Shown one piece after another: positions 1-11,550 of a stretch of DNA of 64,000 nt. Position 1 is the stretch's first letter, and each line of letters opens with the position of its first letter. The notes under the pieces are model-generated. The model was not told where the DNA came from. It did no database searches and worked only from the letters and a program-made list of their open reading frames with translations. This DNA comes from Voacanga thouarsii (taxonomy: Eukaryota > Streptophyta > Magnoliopsida > Gentianales > Apocynaceae): positions 1,426,001 through 1,490,000 of the forward strand of contig JANUWF010001224.1 of NCBI GenBank assembly GCA_026120185.1, read 5' to 3'. The translations under genes were made by a program, and so were the position numbers.

Positions 1-1248
1 CAGTGAAATTTTCACATCAAGCCAACCAAAACACTTGGAGCTATACGCAGATTTTTTTTTTTTTTTTTTTAGAAACAAACAAATAGTAATCCTTAAATAA
101 CAAAAAACTAAACAGGGCTTGCTTTTTTTATTTAATAGAGCAACCAAAGCACCACAAGACACTAGAAATCAAAAGCAATGTTTGACTAGAAGCCAAAACA
201 TAGAAAACTATGTCCAAATAGTAAAAGTTTTCAATGGTTGTTGGATCCAGTGTATGGTTTGCAAAGCCTTTTCTTTTTTTTCAATACTCAAGGCCCCTTT
301 TTCTTTTTTTATTTTTTATTTTTTCCTCCTTCACTTCTTGGCCCACCTAACACCCAAACAACAACCACTCCATTTTGTTTTTTTGTTTTTTTTTTTTTGC
401 TCCGTACGTGAGCCTACACTGCACCAAACCACTTTTTTTTTTTTTTTTTCCATGGGGAGTGTCAGCCCCCCACATAATGCAAATAGAGCCATTTTTTTTT
501 TCCAGCCGAGGAACTCCTTCAATATTTCCACAATAGAACAAGCAGTCAAAACGACTTACTGGAGGGAATTTTTTTTTTTTAACATAATAGAAAAACGTAC
601 GGATTCCCCACACAACAACACTCAATTAAAGAAAGTATGAACCACTACAAGGAAATAAAAAATACACATTTAGGAACTGCCTTCCCCTTAACAACTGTTA
701 AAGTTACAAAACAATGCATTCGTTTTTTAGAAAACACAGAGAAGGAATTATTCTCACTTACCTAGAACCAATTCAAACAATCAAACAATGTCTTTAGCTC
801 CAATATTCGCTTCTTAGGCCTTTTCCATTGTCAATTCCAAATACAATAACAAAACCCCAATCAATTCCAAGGGTATCAACTAATCTTAAGTCTATATAAA
901 ACCTCAATAAATACTCGATAACTGATTAGTTGGACTACTACAAGCACGAATAAGAGGAGAGATGATTAATTACCTTCAACAGTACCCTACAGTGATAACC
1001 TTAATTGTTTCTCTCCTTTTTGTTCTTATCTGGAGCTTACATCTCCACCTCCTGATGTTCCAAATGTGTGAGTGAGTAACTAACGTTGTTGGAGAGTATA
1101 ATATGTTAAAATTTGCTACTAAATCCTCCACTTTAATTCATAGATTAAAATGGCCTCCATAAATCTATACAAGTCTCAATCGACTACATTAATTAGGTAA
1201 CTAAAATAACCCAACAATACCCACCCACTAATTGGGCCGGGTTTTACA
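1..1248 (-). repeat. 3' LTR of the gypsy element (partial)
   Basis: This is the last 1248 bp of the LTR nearest the integrase end. It aligns throughout with 7432-8686, differing mainly in poly-T tract lengths and point changes. Its boundary at 1248 (plus strand ends ...ACA) is followed by a polypyrimidine stretch, the complement of the polypurine tract. Short frames in its T-rich part (119-640) are chance translations of T runs. Confidence 0.92.
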
Positions 1249-1250
1249 TT

Positions 1251-1262
1251 CTACCCTCCTTA
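1251..1262 (-). other. Polypurine tract of the gypsy element
   Basis: On the minus strand the sequence reads TAAGGAGGGTAG directly before the LTR start TGTAAAACCCGG. This is the expected position and composition for the plus-strand DNA primer of an LTR retrotransposon. Confidence 0.75.
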
Positions 1263-1284
1263 GAAAAAGTTTCCGCCTTGAAAC

Positions 1285-1719
1285 TTAACATACCTTGTTC
1301 CTCAAACAAATACGATATTTATTGCGCATGCTCTCCTCCAACTCCCATGTGGCTTTTCTCACAGTTTGGTTAGACCATTGCACTTTCACAAAAGGTATGG
1401 TCCTCCTCCTTAATACTTGTTCCTTCCGATCAACAATTCCCATAGGGACCTCTTCATAACTAAAGTTTTCTCGAACATATAATGGCTCTACCTCAAGCAC
1501 ATGGTTCGGATCTGAAATATAATGCCTCAACTGCGATACGTGGAAGACATTGTGCACCCTAGACAATATAGGTGGTAAAGCTAGTCGATAGGCCAGATCT
1601 CCTACCTTCTCCAAAATCTCAAATAGTCCTACATATCTCGGACTCAACTCCAATGGTCTCATAACACCTTTCGTAACTGATACGTGTAGGTACACTTTTT
1701 CACCTTGCTGAAACTCCAA
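1285..1719 (-). pseudogene. Integrase C-terminal region with degenerate chromodomain-like tail
   Basis: A 144-codon open stretch covers the end of the gypsy pol polyprotein. It starts with the family pattern GEKVYLHVS and continues with a GPF-like motif (here GLFEILEKVG) followed by ALPP...VHNVFHVSQLR, typical of the GPY/F domain of gypsy integrases. The tail contains KVQWSN...ATWELEESMR, resembling the reduced chromodomain of Tekay/Del chromoviruses, which targets integration. The frame is open here but separated from the catalytic core upstream by stops, so it is part of a dead polyprotein. Confidence 0.87.
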
Positions 1720-2088
1720 TGGTCTTCTCTTAGTATCTGTCCAATACTTTTGTCATTCTTAAGCTGTTTTTAGATGTTTTCGAATTAATGTAACCTTTTC
1801 CTTCAGACCAGTAATACTCCTTTCGCCTACTTCATCTCAACAGATTGGTGAGCAGCACCTCCTCCTATACGATACTTCAAAAGGAGCCATGCCAACACTA
1901 GACTGGTAACTATTGTTATACAAGAACTCCACCAAAGCCGTATAGTTAATCTAACTACCCTTAAAATCCATGACACAAGCTCAATGTAGATCTTCTAAAA
2001 TTTGGATCAACCTTTCGCTCTGTCCCTTAGTCTGTGGATGAAATACAATACTCAGAGATAATGTAATGCCAAACTCCTCATTAAGACT

Positions 2089-2358
2089 TCACCAGAAGAG
2101 CGAAACAAATCTTGTATCACGGTTCGACATTATAGATACCAGTACACCATACAATCTAACAATATTATCTATATATAAACGTACCAATTCCTCCATAGTT
2201 GCAGTGGCCTTTATCGGAAGAAAGTGGGCAAACTTAGTTAATCTATCCACTATTACCCATATAGTGTTTTTACCAGTCCTTGACTTGGGCAACCCTACAA
2301 CAAAATCCATGGTCACACTCTTCCACTTCCATACGGGTATCTCTAATGGTTTTAACAA
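2089..2358 (-). pseudogene. Integrase catalytic core fragment (gypsy)
   Basis: This 89-codon stretch carries the core motifs of gypsy integrase: WKWKSVTMDFVVGLP with the first catalytic Asp, then IWVIVDRLTKFAHFLPI, then a site where the family has SDRD. Here it reads MSNRD, so the second catalytic acidic residue appears to be Asn. Stops on both sides separate it from RNase H and from the C-terminal domain. The enzyme would join element cDNA to host DNA. This copy is inactive. Confidence 0.87.
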
Positions 2359-2689
2359 CCCACCAGGACATTAATTCTCAACTTTCACCTGTTGACACAC
2401 CAAATAATGAGACACGAATTCTGCAATATCTTTCTTTATTCCATTCCACCAGAAGTTCATTTTCAAGTCTCGAAACATTGTTTAGTCTCGATACATTTTC
2501 ATTCCTCCAGGATGTATTGAAAACTTGGAATTATGACCCTTTCTCATCACATCTTACCTCGGTTGTGCATCACTTAGTACATATAACCTACCACGAAACC
2601 ATAAATTACCATCATATTATTGTTGAAAGTCTGATCCATCTTGTATCTGACTTCTTATTTTATTCAATTCTACATCCCTCTTTTGAGCA

Positions 2690-3560
2690 ATCGTGATCCG
2701 CTCAATCAAGGTTGGTTGTGCTAAGAGTACTGCCAAAAATCCATCTGCAGAGTCCACTATTTCAATCTTCAATTTCTCAAATTCTGTTATTAACTGGTTT
2801 TGTTAAGTCAACATTGCAGCTAATATCCCCAATGACTTCCTACTCAGTGCGTCAGCTACCTTGTTTGCTTTTCTAGGGTGGTACCTAATCTTCAACTCAT
2901 AGTGTTTTAATAATTCCAATCATCTCTATTGCCTCATATTTAACTTTTTCTGAGTAAACAGATATTTTAAAATTTTCTGATCTGTAAAAACCTCACACTG
3001 CTCTCTGTATAAATAGTGCCTCCAAAATTTTAAAGCAAAGACTACTGCCACCAACTCTAAGTCATGGGTGGGATAATTTTTCTCATACGGTTTAAACTGT
3101 CAAGAAGCATAGGCAATTACTTGATCGTTTTGTATCAACACACAACACAAATCATTCCTTGAGGCATCACTATAGATCACAAATCTCCTAAACTCCGTAA
3201 GGTAAAGCCAAAACCAACTTTTACTTTAGCTGATGAAAACTATCATCACAAGCCTGGGTCCATTCAAACTTAGTTCTTTTTTAAGTCAACCAAGTCATAG
3301 GCATTGTAATAGCAGAAAAGCCTTCTACGAAGTTCCTATATTATCCTGCTAGACCAAGGAAACTATGCACCTCAGTGACATTACTAGGTCTAGGCCAATC
3401 CACAATTGCCTCTATTTTCTTTGGATCCATAGATATACCATCCCCAGAAATCACATGACCAAGAAAAGCAACACTCTGCGCCAAAACTCGTACTTAGAGA
3501 ACTTATTATAAAGCTTCCTTCCTCGAAAGATTTGTAACACAACCTTTAAATGCTCAACAT
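2690..3560 (-). pseudogene. RT connection / RNase H region (gypsy), heavily broken
   Basis: No long frame survives, but minus-strand translation in shifting frames follows the order expected between the RT active site (about 3590) and integrase (2358), including the RT palm-to-connection segment near 3340-3480 and RNase H-like segments near 3060-3240. The call depends on position within the element more than on intact motifs. Confidence 0.55.
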
Positions 3561-3574
3561 GTTGTTCTTCAGAT

Positions 3575-3981
3575 GAAGAATAGACGAGAATGTCATCGAT
3601 GAATACTACCACATACTTGTCTAATTATTGTCAAAAAACTCTGTTCATCAAATCCATGAATGCAACTGGTGCATTAGTCTATCCGAAAGCCATTACCAAA
3701 AATTCGTAGTGTCCATATCGAGTCCTAAATGCACTTTTAGGAATATCCCCTTCTTTAATCCTTAGCTGATGATATCCAGATCGAAGGTTAATTTTTGGGA
3801 AGACTCGAGCTCCTTTTAATTGATCAAAAAAATCATCAATTCGAGGTAAAATATACTTATTCTTCAATGTGATCTTATTTAATTCCCTGTAATCAATACA
3901 CAGGCATAAACTCCCATCTTTCTTCTTCACAAACAAAACAGGTGCTCTCCAAGGTAATACACTTGGTCGAATAAAGTTCAT
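3575..3981 (-). pseudogene. Reverse transcriptase (gypsy)
   Basis: The 100-codon open part (3679-3981) shows the gypsy RT finger/palm signature: [15 protein letters not shown], then [10 protein letters not shown], then [10 protein letters not shown], then [16 protein letters not shown]. Downstream near 3580-3610 the minus strand encodes [13 protein letters not shown], the catalytic [FY]xDD box. A stop after MAFG separates the two parts. The enzyme copies element RNA into cDNA. The motifs are well preserved, but the reading frame is not. Confidence 0.92.
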
Positions 3982-3999
3982 ATCAAGTAGCCCTTGTAG

Positions 4000-4482
4000 C
4001 TACATTTTTAACTCCCTAAGCTCAGCCGGTGCCATCCGATAAGGTTCTTTGGAAATTGGATCTGCTCCAGGAACGAGATTGATTTCAAATTTAATCTTGC
4101 ATTCTAGGGGTAATCGAGATAATTTCTCATGAAAAACATCTAGGAACTCACAGACTATTAGAATATCCTCCAACTTTGGACTGTTTTTGGAAATTGGCTC
4201 TACTTCAGGAACAAGATTGATTTCAAATTTAATCTCGCATTCTGGGGGTAATCCAGGTAATTTCTTAGGAAAAACATCTAGGAACTCACAGATTATTGGA
4301 ATATCCTCCAACTTCGGACTGTCTTTCTCCGTACTAACCACATAAGCCAGATACCCTGAACATCCCTTTTGCAAACTTCTCCAAGCTTTCATAGTTGAAA
4401 TGATTGGCATAGGCTGTTTTCTCGCATTTTTAGGCATCCCTTGAAACTGAAACTCCTTTTTTTCAGGTATTCTAAACTTCAC
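4000..4482 (-). pseudogene. Protease-RT linker of gypsy pol
   Basis: A 160-codon stretch ends in YRMAPAELRELKM, the family sequence just upstream of RT (family pattern PYRMAPAEL.ELK..L). It includes the IPxxCEFxDVFPxxLPGLPP motif that precedes RT in plant gypsy elements, duplicated as described separately. A stop at 4000 cuts it from the RT frame. Confidence 0.82.
4051..4326 (-). repeat. 138-bp in-frame tandem duplication in pol
   Basis: Positions 4051-4188 and 4189-4326 are tandem copies, offset by 138 bp (46 codons). Each begins, on the plus strand, with GGAAATTGG and ends near CAACTTTGGACTG or CAACTTCGGACTG. In protein the unit SPKLEDI..CEFLDVF...LPP(L)ECKIKFEINLVP occurs twice within one open frame (4000-4482), in the linker between protease and RT. 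Because the period is a multiple of three, the frame survives. Confidence 0.93.
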
Positions 4483-4637
4483 CTTTTTACCTCAATAACC
4501 GACCAAGGCATGATTCTGAGATAATCAATCCATTCCTGAGATAACATCGAAATCTGACATATTAATCTGAATAAGGTCGACACCAAGCACATGCTCCTCA
4601 ATGCCCACTCTACAATCTCAAAATACAGAGTTAGAGG

Positions 4638-4835
4638 TTAAAATTTTTCCTCCAAGTGTAGTAACCTGATAGGTGTCAACAAGATGCTTGGTAGAATACC
4701 AAAAATTTTAGCAAATTTAAGGGATATAAACGAATGGGTGGCTCCACAATCAAACAATGCATAAGTTGGAAAGGCATTGATGGAAATTGTACCTGCAACA
4801 ACATCATCTACCTCTTGTTTGGTTAAGGCAAACAC
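4638..4835 (-). pseudogene. Aspartic protease fragment (gypsy) with altered active site
   Basis: The 65-codon frame contains the retroviral-type protease signature in the context ALFDCGATHSFIS. The family has D-S-G-A-THSFIS, so the active-site Ser is Cys here. The enzyme would cut the gag-pol polyprotein. It follows the zinc-knuckle part of gag and precedes the RT linker, as expected. Confidence 0.85.
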
Positions 4836-4924
4836 TCTGGCATTAGTCTTCTTTTGTTGTGACTGTGTTGATTGATGCTGCTGTGATTGCTGCTTAGTAA
4901 GCTTAACCCCTGGTTGCTTTGGGT

Positions 4925-5276
4925 TAGGACAATCTGCTACCTTATGACCAAGTTTTCCTCAACCAAAACATGCTCCAGTCTTAAACCTACATTCACTAGG
5001 ATGAATCCTTCTACAAGTTTCACATGGTTTCCTTTGAAAAGTAACTCCAGTCTGGCTTTGCTTCCTTCTTGGTAATGGTGTAAGTTTCTTTGCTGGTTGG
5101 AACCCTCCAGTAGTTGACTTGGAACTCGATCTATGATTGTTAATTGGTCTAGACCTCTTCACCCGTCTTTCTACATCACCTCTACAGATGTCAGATTTAA
5201 TACGAATACATCTTCTATAGGAGTCCTCACAGTCCTGTGAGGGCACTGAAGACAATCTGGCCTGGATTTGACCCAA
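4925..5276 (-). pseudogene. Gag C-terminal part with zinc knuckle (gypsy)
   Basis: The frame 4959-5276 is basic and ends in CRRIHPSECRFKTGACFG. Beyond the stop the minus strand continues GKLGHKVADC, so the CCHC knuckle is split by a stop exactly where its second Cys belongs. The region would bind element RNA in gag particles. A preceding C..CRR...C pattern is typical of Tekay-type gag. Confidence 0.8.
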
Positions 5277-5438
5277 AAGTCCTTCCTCAAACTAAAGTAG
5301 CTTCAAATTACCATTCGCCATTAGCTCAAGTACATACTAACCCAATAAGTTAAACTTGTTGGCATACTCCACAAATGACATAGAGTCTGTTTGCTTCAAG
5401 TTGAAGAATTGCTTCTGCTTCTCCAAACATAGAGAATC

Positions 5439-6017
5439 CTAAAAATAATGATCTAGAAATGCTTTCTTGAATATCTCCCATGCTAATGGTTGGTTACTTG
5501 CTACATATGCTGGAGAAGCCCCTTCCCACCATTTTTGTGCATCTCCTACCAAGAATGGAACAACAATCCTGCCACTGATATCTATAGGCACCTCCAAAAC
5601 TTCGAAGTTGCGCTCCATCTTTTTAAGCCATTTCTCAGCTTTTTCGGGGTCTGACCCTCCATCAAAAGTAGGTACATTAGCTTTCTTCAAATGCTCATAA
5701 TGAATCTTGGTACCAGTAGCTGCCCATTGGTTGCAATTTTCCTGAGCTTTTTGAATCAAATATTAGCCCTGCATGACTTGCACCATCACATTAAACATTG
5801 CAGTCATCTCCGAAGGCATAGCAAAAGTAGTAGTCTGCGATATAGATCCTGATACTGGGGGTGGAGGTGGTGAAGGATTCCTCCCATAGGACATGTCGTC
5901 ACCCTGCCTAGGTACACATAGCCCTCAGTTCAATTAAGCTAAAGACACATTCATGTCATCACATTCAAAAGGTTCCTCTACACCACTAATAGTCCCCATT
6001 CTTCTATTGCGAGCCAT
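5439..6017 (-). pseudogene. Gag N-terminal and capsid region (gypsy)
   Basis: The start ATG is at 6015-6017 (MARNRRMG...), about 280 bp downstream of the primer-binding site. Translation runs with two stops into the capsid-like frame 5439-5759, with FDGGSDPEKAEKWLKKMER, VEVPIDISGRIVVPFLVGDAQKWWEG and a W-E-F-KKAFLDHYF end. This is the conserved retrotransposon gag core. The second part of the core (about 5280-5438) is frame-broken. Confidence 0.87.
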
Positions 6018-6297
6018 CTATCAAGCCGAAGAATATATATATATATATAATAATTAAAATAAAAAATAAAAAATAAATGTTTAGAATAGATGCTAAGGCA
6101 TATATAAAAAATAATAAGAAGAATAATACTAATAACAATAATAATAATCCAAAAAAAATCTATATATAACTAAGGTGGCATGGAACATAAATGAAATATC
6201 TTATGTACCACTTCCTTTCTAAGCTCTCTCTCGTGTACCACACTCATCCCCAAATTACAATTCATGTCTTAGTTTCCATCCAGATGATCATAACCTA
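6018..6297 (-). other. Gypsy leader between primer site and gag
   Basis: This is AT-rich untranslated leader with a short TA tract near 6032-6052. No frame of interest was seen. Confidence 0.6.
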
Positions 6298-6310
6298 GGC
6301 TCTGAAACCA
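6298..6310 (-). other. Primer-binding site (initiator Met tRNA type)
   Basis: The minus strand reads TGGTTTCAGAGCC, five bases from the LTR end. It differs by one base from the TGGTATCAGAGC site used with plant initiator methionine tRNA, as expected for minus-strand DNA priming. Confidence 0.82.
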
Positions 6311-6315
6311 CTATA

Positions 6316-8686
6316 TGTCATGCCCCAAATCCGGGTCAAACCCGTCACCGAGAGACAACATGGCCACATCCTCCAAGGTTTTCCTCAAAGAATGCGAAGC
6401 CTTAATATTGCATAAACTAAATCATCAAAAAAATTAATTATGATCCTACTATCCAATAATACAAAACTCAAAAACCCCAGTAACAATAATCCACCGGTTA
6501 AAATTGAAACTAATAACAGTAATAGTCTAAACCTATATACAAGAGTTCATCCAAGTATATTTAACTTTTAAAAAAAAATCTTCAAATTGCAAAGGGGACA
6601 ATCTAAAGTAGAAGTCCATTAGGATCCTTGCACTAGCCATCCCATCTTACTCCCAATCGTCTTCCTCATCAAACTTGGACTCATCATTGGTACCTAAAAA
6701 TGTCAAATTAAAAGAGTGAGTACAACACTTAGTAAGTAAAAATTCCCCATCCTCTGGTATTGAACATGGAGTTTCAGCACATATTCTTTTCAAAAAGTAT
6801 GAACATCTTCATTTAAACCAAATTTGAAACCAGAACATTCAAGTTTTGTTTATAAAACAGATCAATTTAACAATAGTGAACCCAGCACGATGGCCAAATA
6901 TTTTAAAGATGGAGGGAAGAAATAAACGATCAAAGACACAAGAAGACTTTAGAGCAATTGTACCAAAGTAAACATGTACTTACAATGCACATTTAATTTC
7001 ACTAGTACATTGGGACATAAATAAATGTATAGCTAATGAATCATCATTGAATTCAGTCCTAGCATTTAATCCTGCTAGGGGGCACTTTTGCAATCATTTG
7101 GTTAGCTTTTTTGCCCATGCCAATGGGTTCATACATTCAAAGTGAAACATGTTCCTCCCACAACCAATACACCAATTTTTTTTTTCTCCCAATAACTAAT
7201 GAATTCTTAATTTCAAAATACTGATGCAATTAATCAATACACTTAGCCGTTAAACCCAACCTTTGCCAACACTTTGAATAAGCTTAACTACTGACACAAC
7301 CCCAAACAAAATCCATTTAGTTCACAAGTTTGAATAATTTTAGGAAATCTTAAAGGAATAGCTAAAATTTTGAAATTAAAAATTCAGCAATTTAAATGCA
7401 TGCTGAAACTTATTAATTAAAATATTGCCAACAGTGAAATTTTCATATCTAGCCAACCAAAACACTTGGGGCTGTAGGCAGTTTTTTTTTTTTTTTTAGA
7501 AACAAACAAATAGTAATCCTTAAATAATAAAAAACTAAACAGGGATTGCTATTTTTTTTTTTTTAATAGATCAACCAAAGCACCATAGTACTCTAGATAT
7601 CAAAAGCAATGTTTGACTAGAAGCCAAAACTTAGAAAACTATGTCCAAATAGTAAAAGTTTTCAATGGTTGTTGGATCCAGTGTATGGTTTGCAAAGCCT
7701 TTTCTTTTTTTTCAAGACTCAAAGCCTCTTTTCTTCTTCTTCTTTTTTTTTTTTTTCCTCCTCACTTCGTGGCCCACCTAGCACCTAAACAACAACCATT
7801 CTATTTTTTTCCTTTTTTTTTTTTTTTTGTTTTGCTCCTTATGTGAGCCTACACTGCACCAAACCACTTTTTTTTTTTTCCCGTGGGAGTGTCATTCCCC
7901 CGCCCCACATAATGCAAATAGAGCCATTTTGGTTTTCCAACCGAGGAACTCCTTCAAAATTTCCACAACAGAACAAGGTACCAAAACGACTTACTGGAAG
8001 GAATTTTTTTTTTTTTTAACATAACAAAAAAATGTACGGATTCCCCACACAACAACACTCAATTAAAGAAAATATGAACCACTTCAAGGAAATCAAAAAT
8101 ACACATTCAGGAACTGCCTTCCCCTTAACAACCATTAAAGTTACAAAACGATGCATCTTTTTTTTCAAAAAACACAGAGAAGGGATTATTCTCACTTACC
8201 TTGAGCCAATTCAAACAATCAAACAATGCCTTTAACTCTAATATTCACTTCTTAGTCCTTTTCCACTGTCAATTCCTAATACAATAACAAAACCCCAATC
8301 AATTCCAAGGGTATCAACCAATCTTAAATCTATATAAAACCTCAATAAATACTAGATAACCGATCAGTTGGGCTACTACAAGCGCAAATAAGAGGAGAGA
8401 TGATTATTTACCTTCAATAGTACCCTGCGATGATAACTCTAATTGTTTCTCTCCTTTTTGTTCTTCTCTGGAGCTTACCTCTCCGCCTCCTGATGTTTTA
8501 AACGCGTGAGTGAGTAACTAACTTTGTTGGAGAGTATAATATATTAAAATTTGCTACTAAATCCTCCGCTTTAATTCACAAATTAAAATGGCCTCCATAA
8601 ATCTATACAAGTCTCAATCTACTACATTAATTAGGTAACTAAAATAACCCAACAATACCCACCCACTAATTAGGCCGGGTTTTATA
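6316..8686 (-). repeat. 5' LTR of the gypsy element (complete, 2371 bp)
   Basis: The LTR begins on the plus strand with TGTCATGCCCCAAATCCGGG, the complement of a common plant gypsy LTR end, and stops at 8686 in ...TTTTATA, where the other LTR has TTTTACA. Its terminal CA has mutated. It contains T-rich tracts. Small frames at 7613-8235 translate these tracts and are not genes. Confidence 0.9.
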
Positions 8687-9611
8687 TTGAGCTTGAGCTA
8701 ACCTCAACTCAACTCATTTCTGCAACTAAACTCAACTAGCAAATATACAAGGCAACATTATCGTGTGCCTAAACTATTGTTAAAATGTTTTAGGTCATTT
8801 TTTTTTTCAAACTACTATTAATCATTAAAGTATTTTATTAATTCTTTTAGTTCTTCAACTGTTTTCAAATAATCAAATTGGTCCTTAAACTAATTAAATT
8901 AAAACTTTTGGCCATTTCAAACGACTAGATTGCTCTTGAACACTAATTCTAAATTTAGAATTTAAGAATTGGGGGAAGACAGTCTCATCAATTGTTAAAT
9001 AAAAATTGAGAAAGAATGAATAGAATTTTGTCCTAACTAATTTTTTTTAAAAAAAAATTTCTTCAAAGGGAGATGAGATGTTATGAATGAATTTTCAGGC
9101 CAAAATACTTCAAAAGGGTATGTAAGTGATGGTCGGATTTTGCTGAGCAACTGGTGGTCAGGACTCAAGACTAAATTAGTAGTTCAAAAAAATGTTATGT
9201 CTAAACAATTGTTATATGTCTGTGGAAATAAGTTACTAGTAGATTTTGTGACTGCAATGTCATTGGTATGGTCCCTGACTGAAATTCTTACGATGGTTGT
9301 TTTGAGCTTTGGTGGAAGTCTCAGCAAACCTAATTTGATAGTAACATTTGACCGGAGAGAATAAAGGCCTTACGGTTGTACTCTAAGTTTGAATACAGCA
9401 ATGAATACATTTGATAGAATGGCAGGAATATCTTGTACAGGTTAAGTATGACCACACAAATTGTTCTTTCTTCCATACATGAGATATGTACATATATATG
9501 TATATGTTTAGTCCAAACTTACAAATTTCATTCAAGGCTAATAATATGTGATCTGATAGGCGTATTACAGGAGCTGTTATAGGCAATTTCTTGTAACCTC
9601 AACTTCAGCAG
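8687..9611. other. Intergenic sequence, 3' side of receptor-kinase pseudogene
   Basis: AT-rich flank between the gypsy LTR and the kinase stop codon. An open frame of 93 codons (9083-9364, plus) shows no recognisable family. Its codon use and isolation make chance likely. A TA-rich tract lies near 9488-9510. No RNA gene was seen. Confidence 0.5.
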
Positions 9612-10714
9612 TTACTCTGACTCAGATATCACTTCCAAAGCTGAATCGAGAGGCCTTTGATGCATTGTTGAATTCTTGGGGTTGGTTGAGATGAAAGGAG
9701 TGGGTGGCAGATCCAAATTTTCCCCATCTCCTTTAATCATCTGAAGCACAAATGTTATGGGAGGGCGATCTGTTGGGTTCCACTGGATGCACCAAAGTCC
9801 CACAATAGCAAGCTCCCTGGCAATCTCGTCCTCTCCTCCTCTCTCGGCTGGAATTTGCAAGTCTTCCCCATTAATGAGATTCCTGTAAACCCATTCTGGG
9901 AAGTTCACTTGGCTAATATTCTGTACTATCTCATCAATGTTCTTTCTGCATCCAACCATCTCAAGCAACAACATTCCAAAACTGTAGATGTCCGACTTAT
10001 ATGATACACTCCCAAAGTGCCTGGAGTACACTTCGGGTGCCATGTATCCCATAGTTCCTCTGGCAGCAATCATGGAAACTGCACTCTTCCCCATTTTGCA
10101 CAACTTGGCCAGCCCAAAATCTGATATCTTGGATTGATGTTGTCGTCTATCAAGATATTATGAGGCTTGAAATCAAAATGGAGGATCCTCTGTTCGCATC
10201 CTTGGTGAAGGTACTCAATTCCTCTTGCTATACCAAGCACTATATCTTGCATCTTCCCCCATCCAAGTGCATTGTGCAACTCCCCTCTGTTAAATATGAA
10301 CTTGTCCAACAAACCATTTGGTAGAAACTCATAGACGAGAGCTCACCTAAATCCGTCAGCCAGAAACCGATCAAGCGAACAACATTTATGTGGTGGATTC
10401 TGGCCATTGTTGCGACCTCATTGATGAATTCTTCTCCATTACTTGTGGAATCATGCAACAACTTTACAGCAACAGGAACTTCATCATCTTCCCATTGTAC
10501 ACAATTCCATAGGCTCCTTCACCTAATTGTTCTTTGAAATCATTTGTGATCCTCTTAAGGTCTGGATATGAATATATGGCAGGCTTCAACGCCCTGTAAT
10601 CCTCCAAAAATTTCTTAATTCTGACTTGGTTTTATTTGTACATTTTCTTCAAGTAATAGAAATAATAGGCTACACTTACAGCTAGTAATAGGATCAAGGG
10701 ACCAATGACTTTAC
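9612..10714 (-). pseudogene. Exon 3: transmembrane and kinase domain
   Basis: The acceptor TTACAG precedes GKVIGPLILLLAVSVAYYF, a transmembrane helix, then IYSYPDLKRITNDF and the glycine loop GEGAYGIVY. The kinase continues with VAVKLLHDS (Lys), [25 protein letters not shown] (non-RD catalytic loop), SDFGLAKLC, GTMGYMAPEVY, SDIYSFGMLLLEM and W.Y..L..G, then a short tail to the stop at 9612-9614. Lesions are a TAA at 10632-10634, a frameshift near 10488, a frameshift near 10361 with TGA at 10343-10345, and a one-base loss before DFG (about 10132). The C-terminal 163 codons are unbroken. Confidence 0.9.
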
Positions 10715-10789
10715 CTGTAACATAATTCAGACTGTTAATGTTTTTTTTTTCTCTCTAACAAATTTACTGAAAATACTTGTGAATTTTAC

Positions 10790-10819
10790 CTGTAATAATT
10801 AGTATTTTCTTCTTTGAAT
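10790..10819 (-). pseudogene. Exon 2 (30 bp) of the receptor kinase
   Basis: It is bounded by a CTTGCAG acceptor and a GTAAAA donor, and encodes the juxtamembrane start SKKKILIIT. Short exons here are typical of this kinase family. Phase fits both neighbouring exons. Confidence 0.75.
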
Positions 10820-11216
10820 CTGCAAGGAAAAATAGTAGAAAGTGAGAAACCCATCCATCTCATTTAGATTGAATCTTAGAAAGATTTGTTTATTTCTTTC
10901 TTTTGTTGAATCTTAGAAAGATCGTTTGTTTTGCACAACGGGAAGAAATTGTTTTTTATGGAACTTACTAGCTCCAATTCCATTTAAATTAAAATTTTAC
11001 TTTAATTCAAATATATCATTATTTTAAAGTATTTTGGTTTCCCAAAGACTTGTCATCTACTTTCAACACATTGTATTCTTTCTACGTACCTCACAAATTT
11101 AATAATTATTTACAAAACTCATTTTAAACCAATTTTTATCCACTTACACCCTAAGGGTGTATTTTGGATTGAGATTTTCATCCCAATTCGAAATTACTTT
11201 AATTTTAAAAAATTAG

Positions 11217-11255
<39 letters not shown>

Positions 11256-11550
11256 AAATTATTATATACTCACAACACATTATTATTATTTTTTCTTTAG
11301 CCCCAAATTGAATCCGCTAGACTTCACGTATTCAATAATTTTTTATTATATTTCAACAAACTCATTCTAATTCAATTCGCATCCATTTACACCCAAGAAG
11401 CAATGGACGAAAAGATGAGAAAACAGATACAATGAATTCCCTATGCATCTTTTTTATTTATTTCTTAAATACTTTAGGTAAATTGAAATCTTGTGGTTGA
11501 AAACTGGATTAGGAAGCAAAAGTAAGAAAGGAGAAATTTTATGCGGCAAA
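10820..11550 (-). other. 3' part of intron 1
   Basis: AT-rich intron sequence between exon 2 and the retrotransposon complex, including a TA microsatellite (about 11223-11252). No coding signal was seen. Confidence 0.7.

Larger units (their letters stand above)
1..8686 (-). mobile_element. Ty3/gypsy LTR retrotransposon, left end cut by window
   Basis: A long LTR retrotransposon lies on the minus strand. Positions 1-1248 repeat the sequence at 7432-8686, so these are the two LTRs. Between them lie gag, an aspartic protease, reverse transcriptase, RNase H and integrase in the Ty3/gypsy order (integrase last), all read on the minus strand. A primer-binding site sits against the right LTR and a purine tract against the left LTR. 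The integrase tail ends in a degenerate chromodomain-like segment, which suggests a chromovirus such as Tekay/Del, though the clade is inference. Coding frames are broken by many stops and shifts, so the element is dead. The left flank is outside the window, so the target duplication cannot be checked. Confidence 0.93.

Noticed and set aside
119..640. Open frame of 173 codons (plus)
   Set aside because: It translates poly-T runs inside the gypsy LTR, and the same region in the other LTR does not keep the frame.
7613..8235. Three short plus-strand frames
   Set aside because: Same low-complexity LTR sequence as at 119-640; not conserved in frame.
9083..9364. 93-codon plus-strand frame
   Set aside because: No recognisable family, splice context or homologue in this window; could be chance. 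Mentioned only under the intergenic entry.
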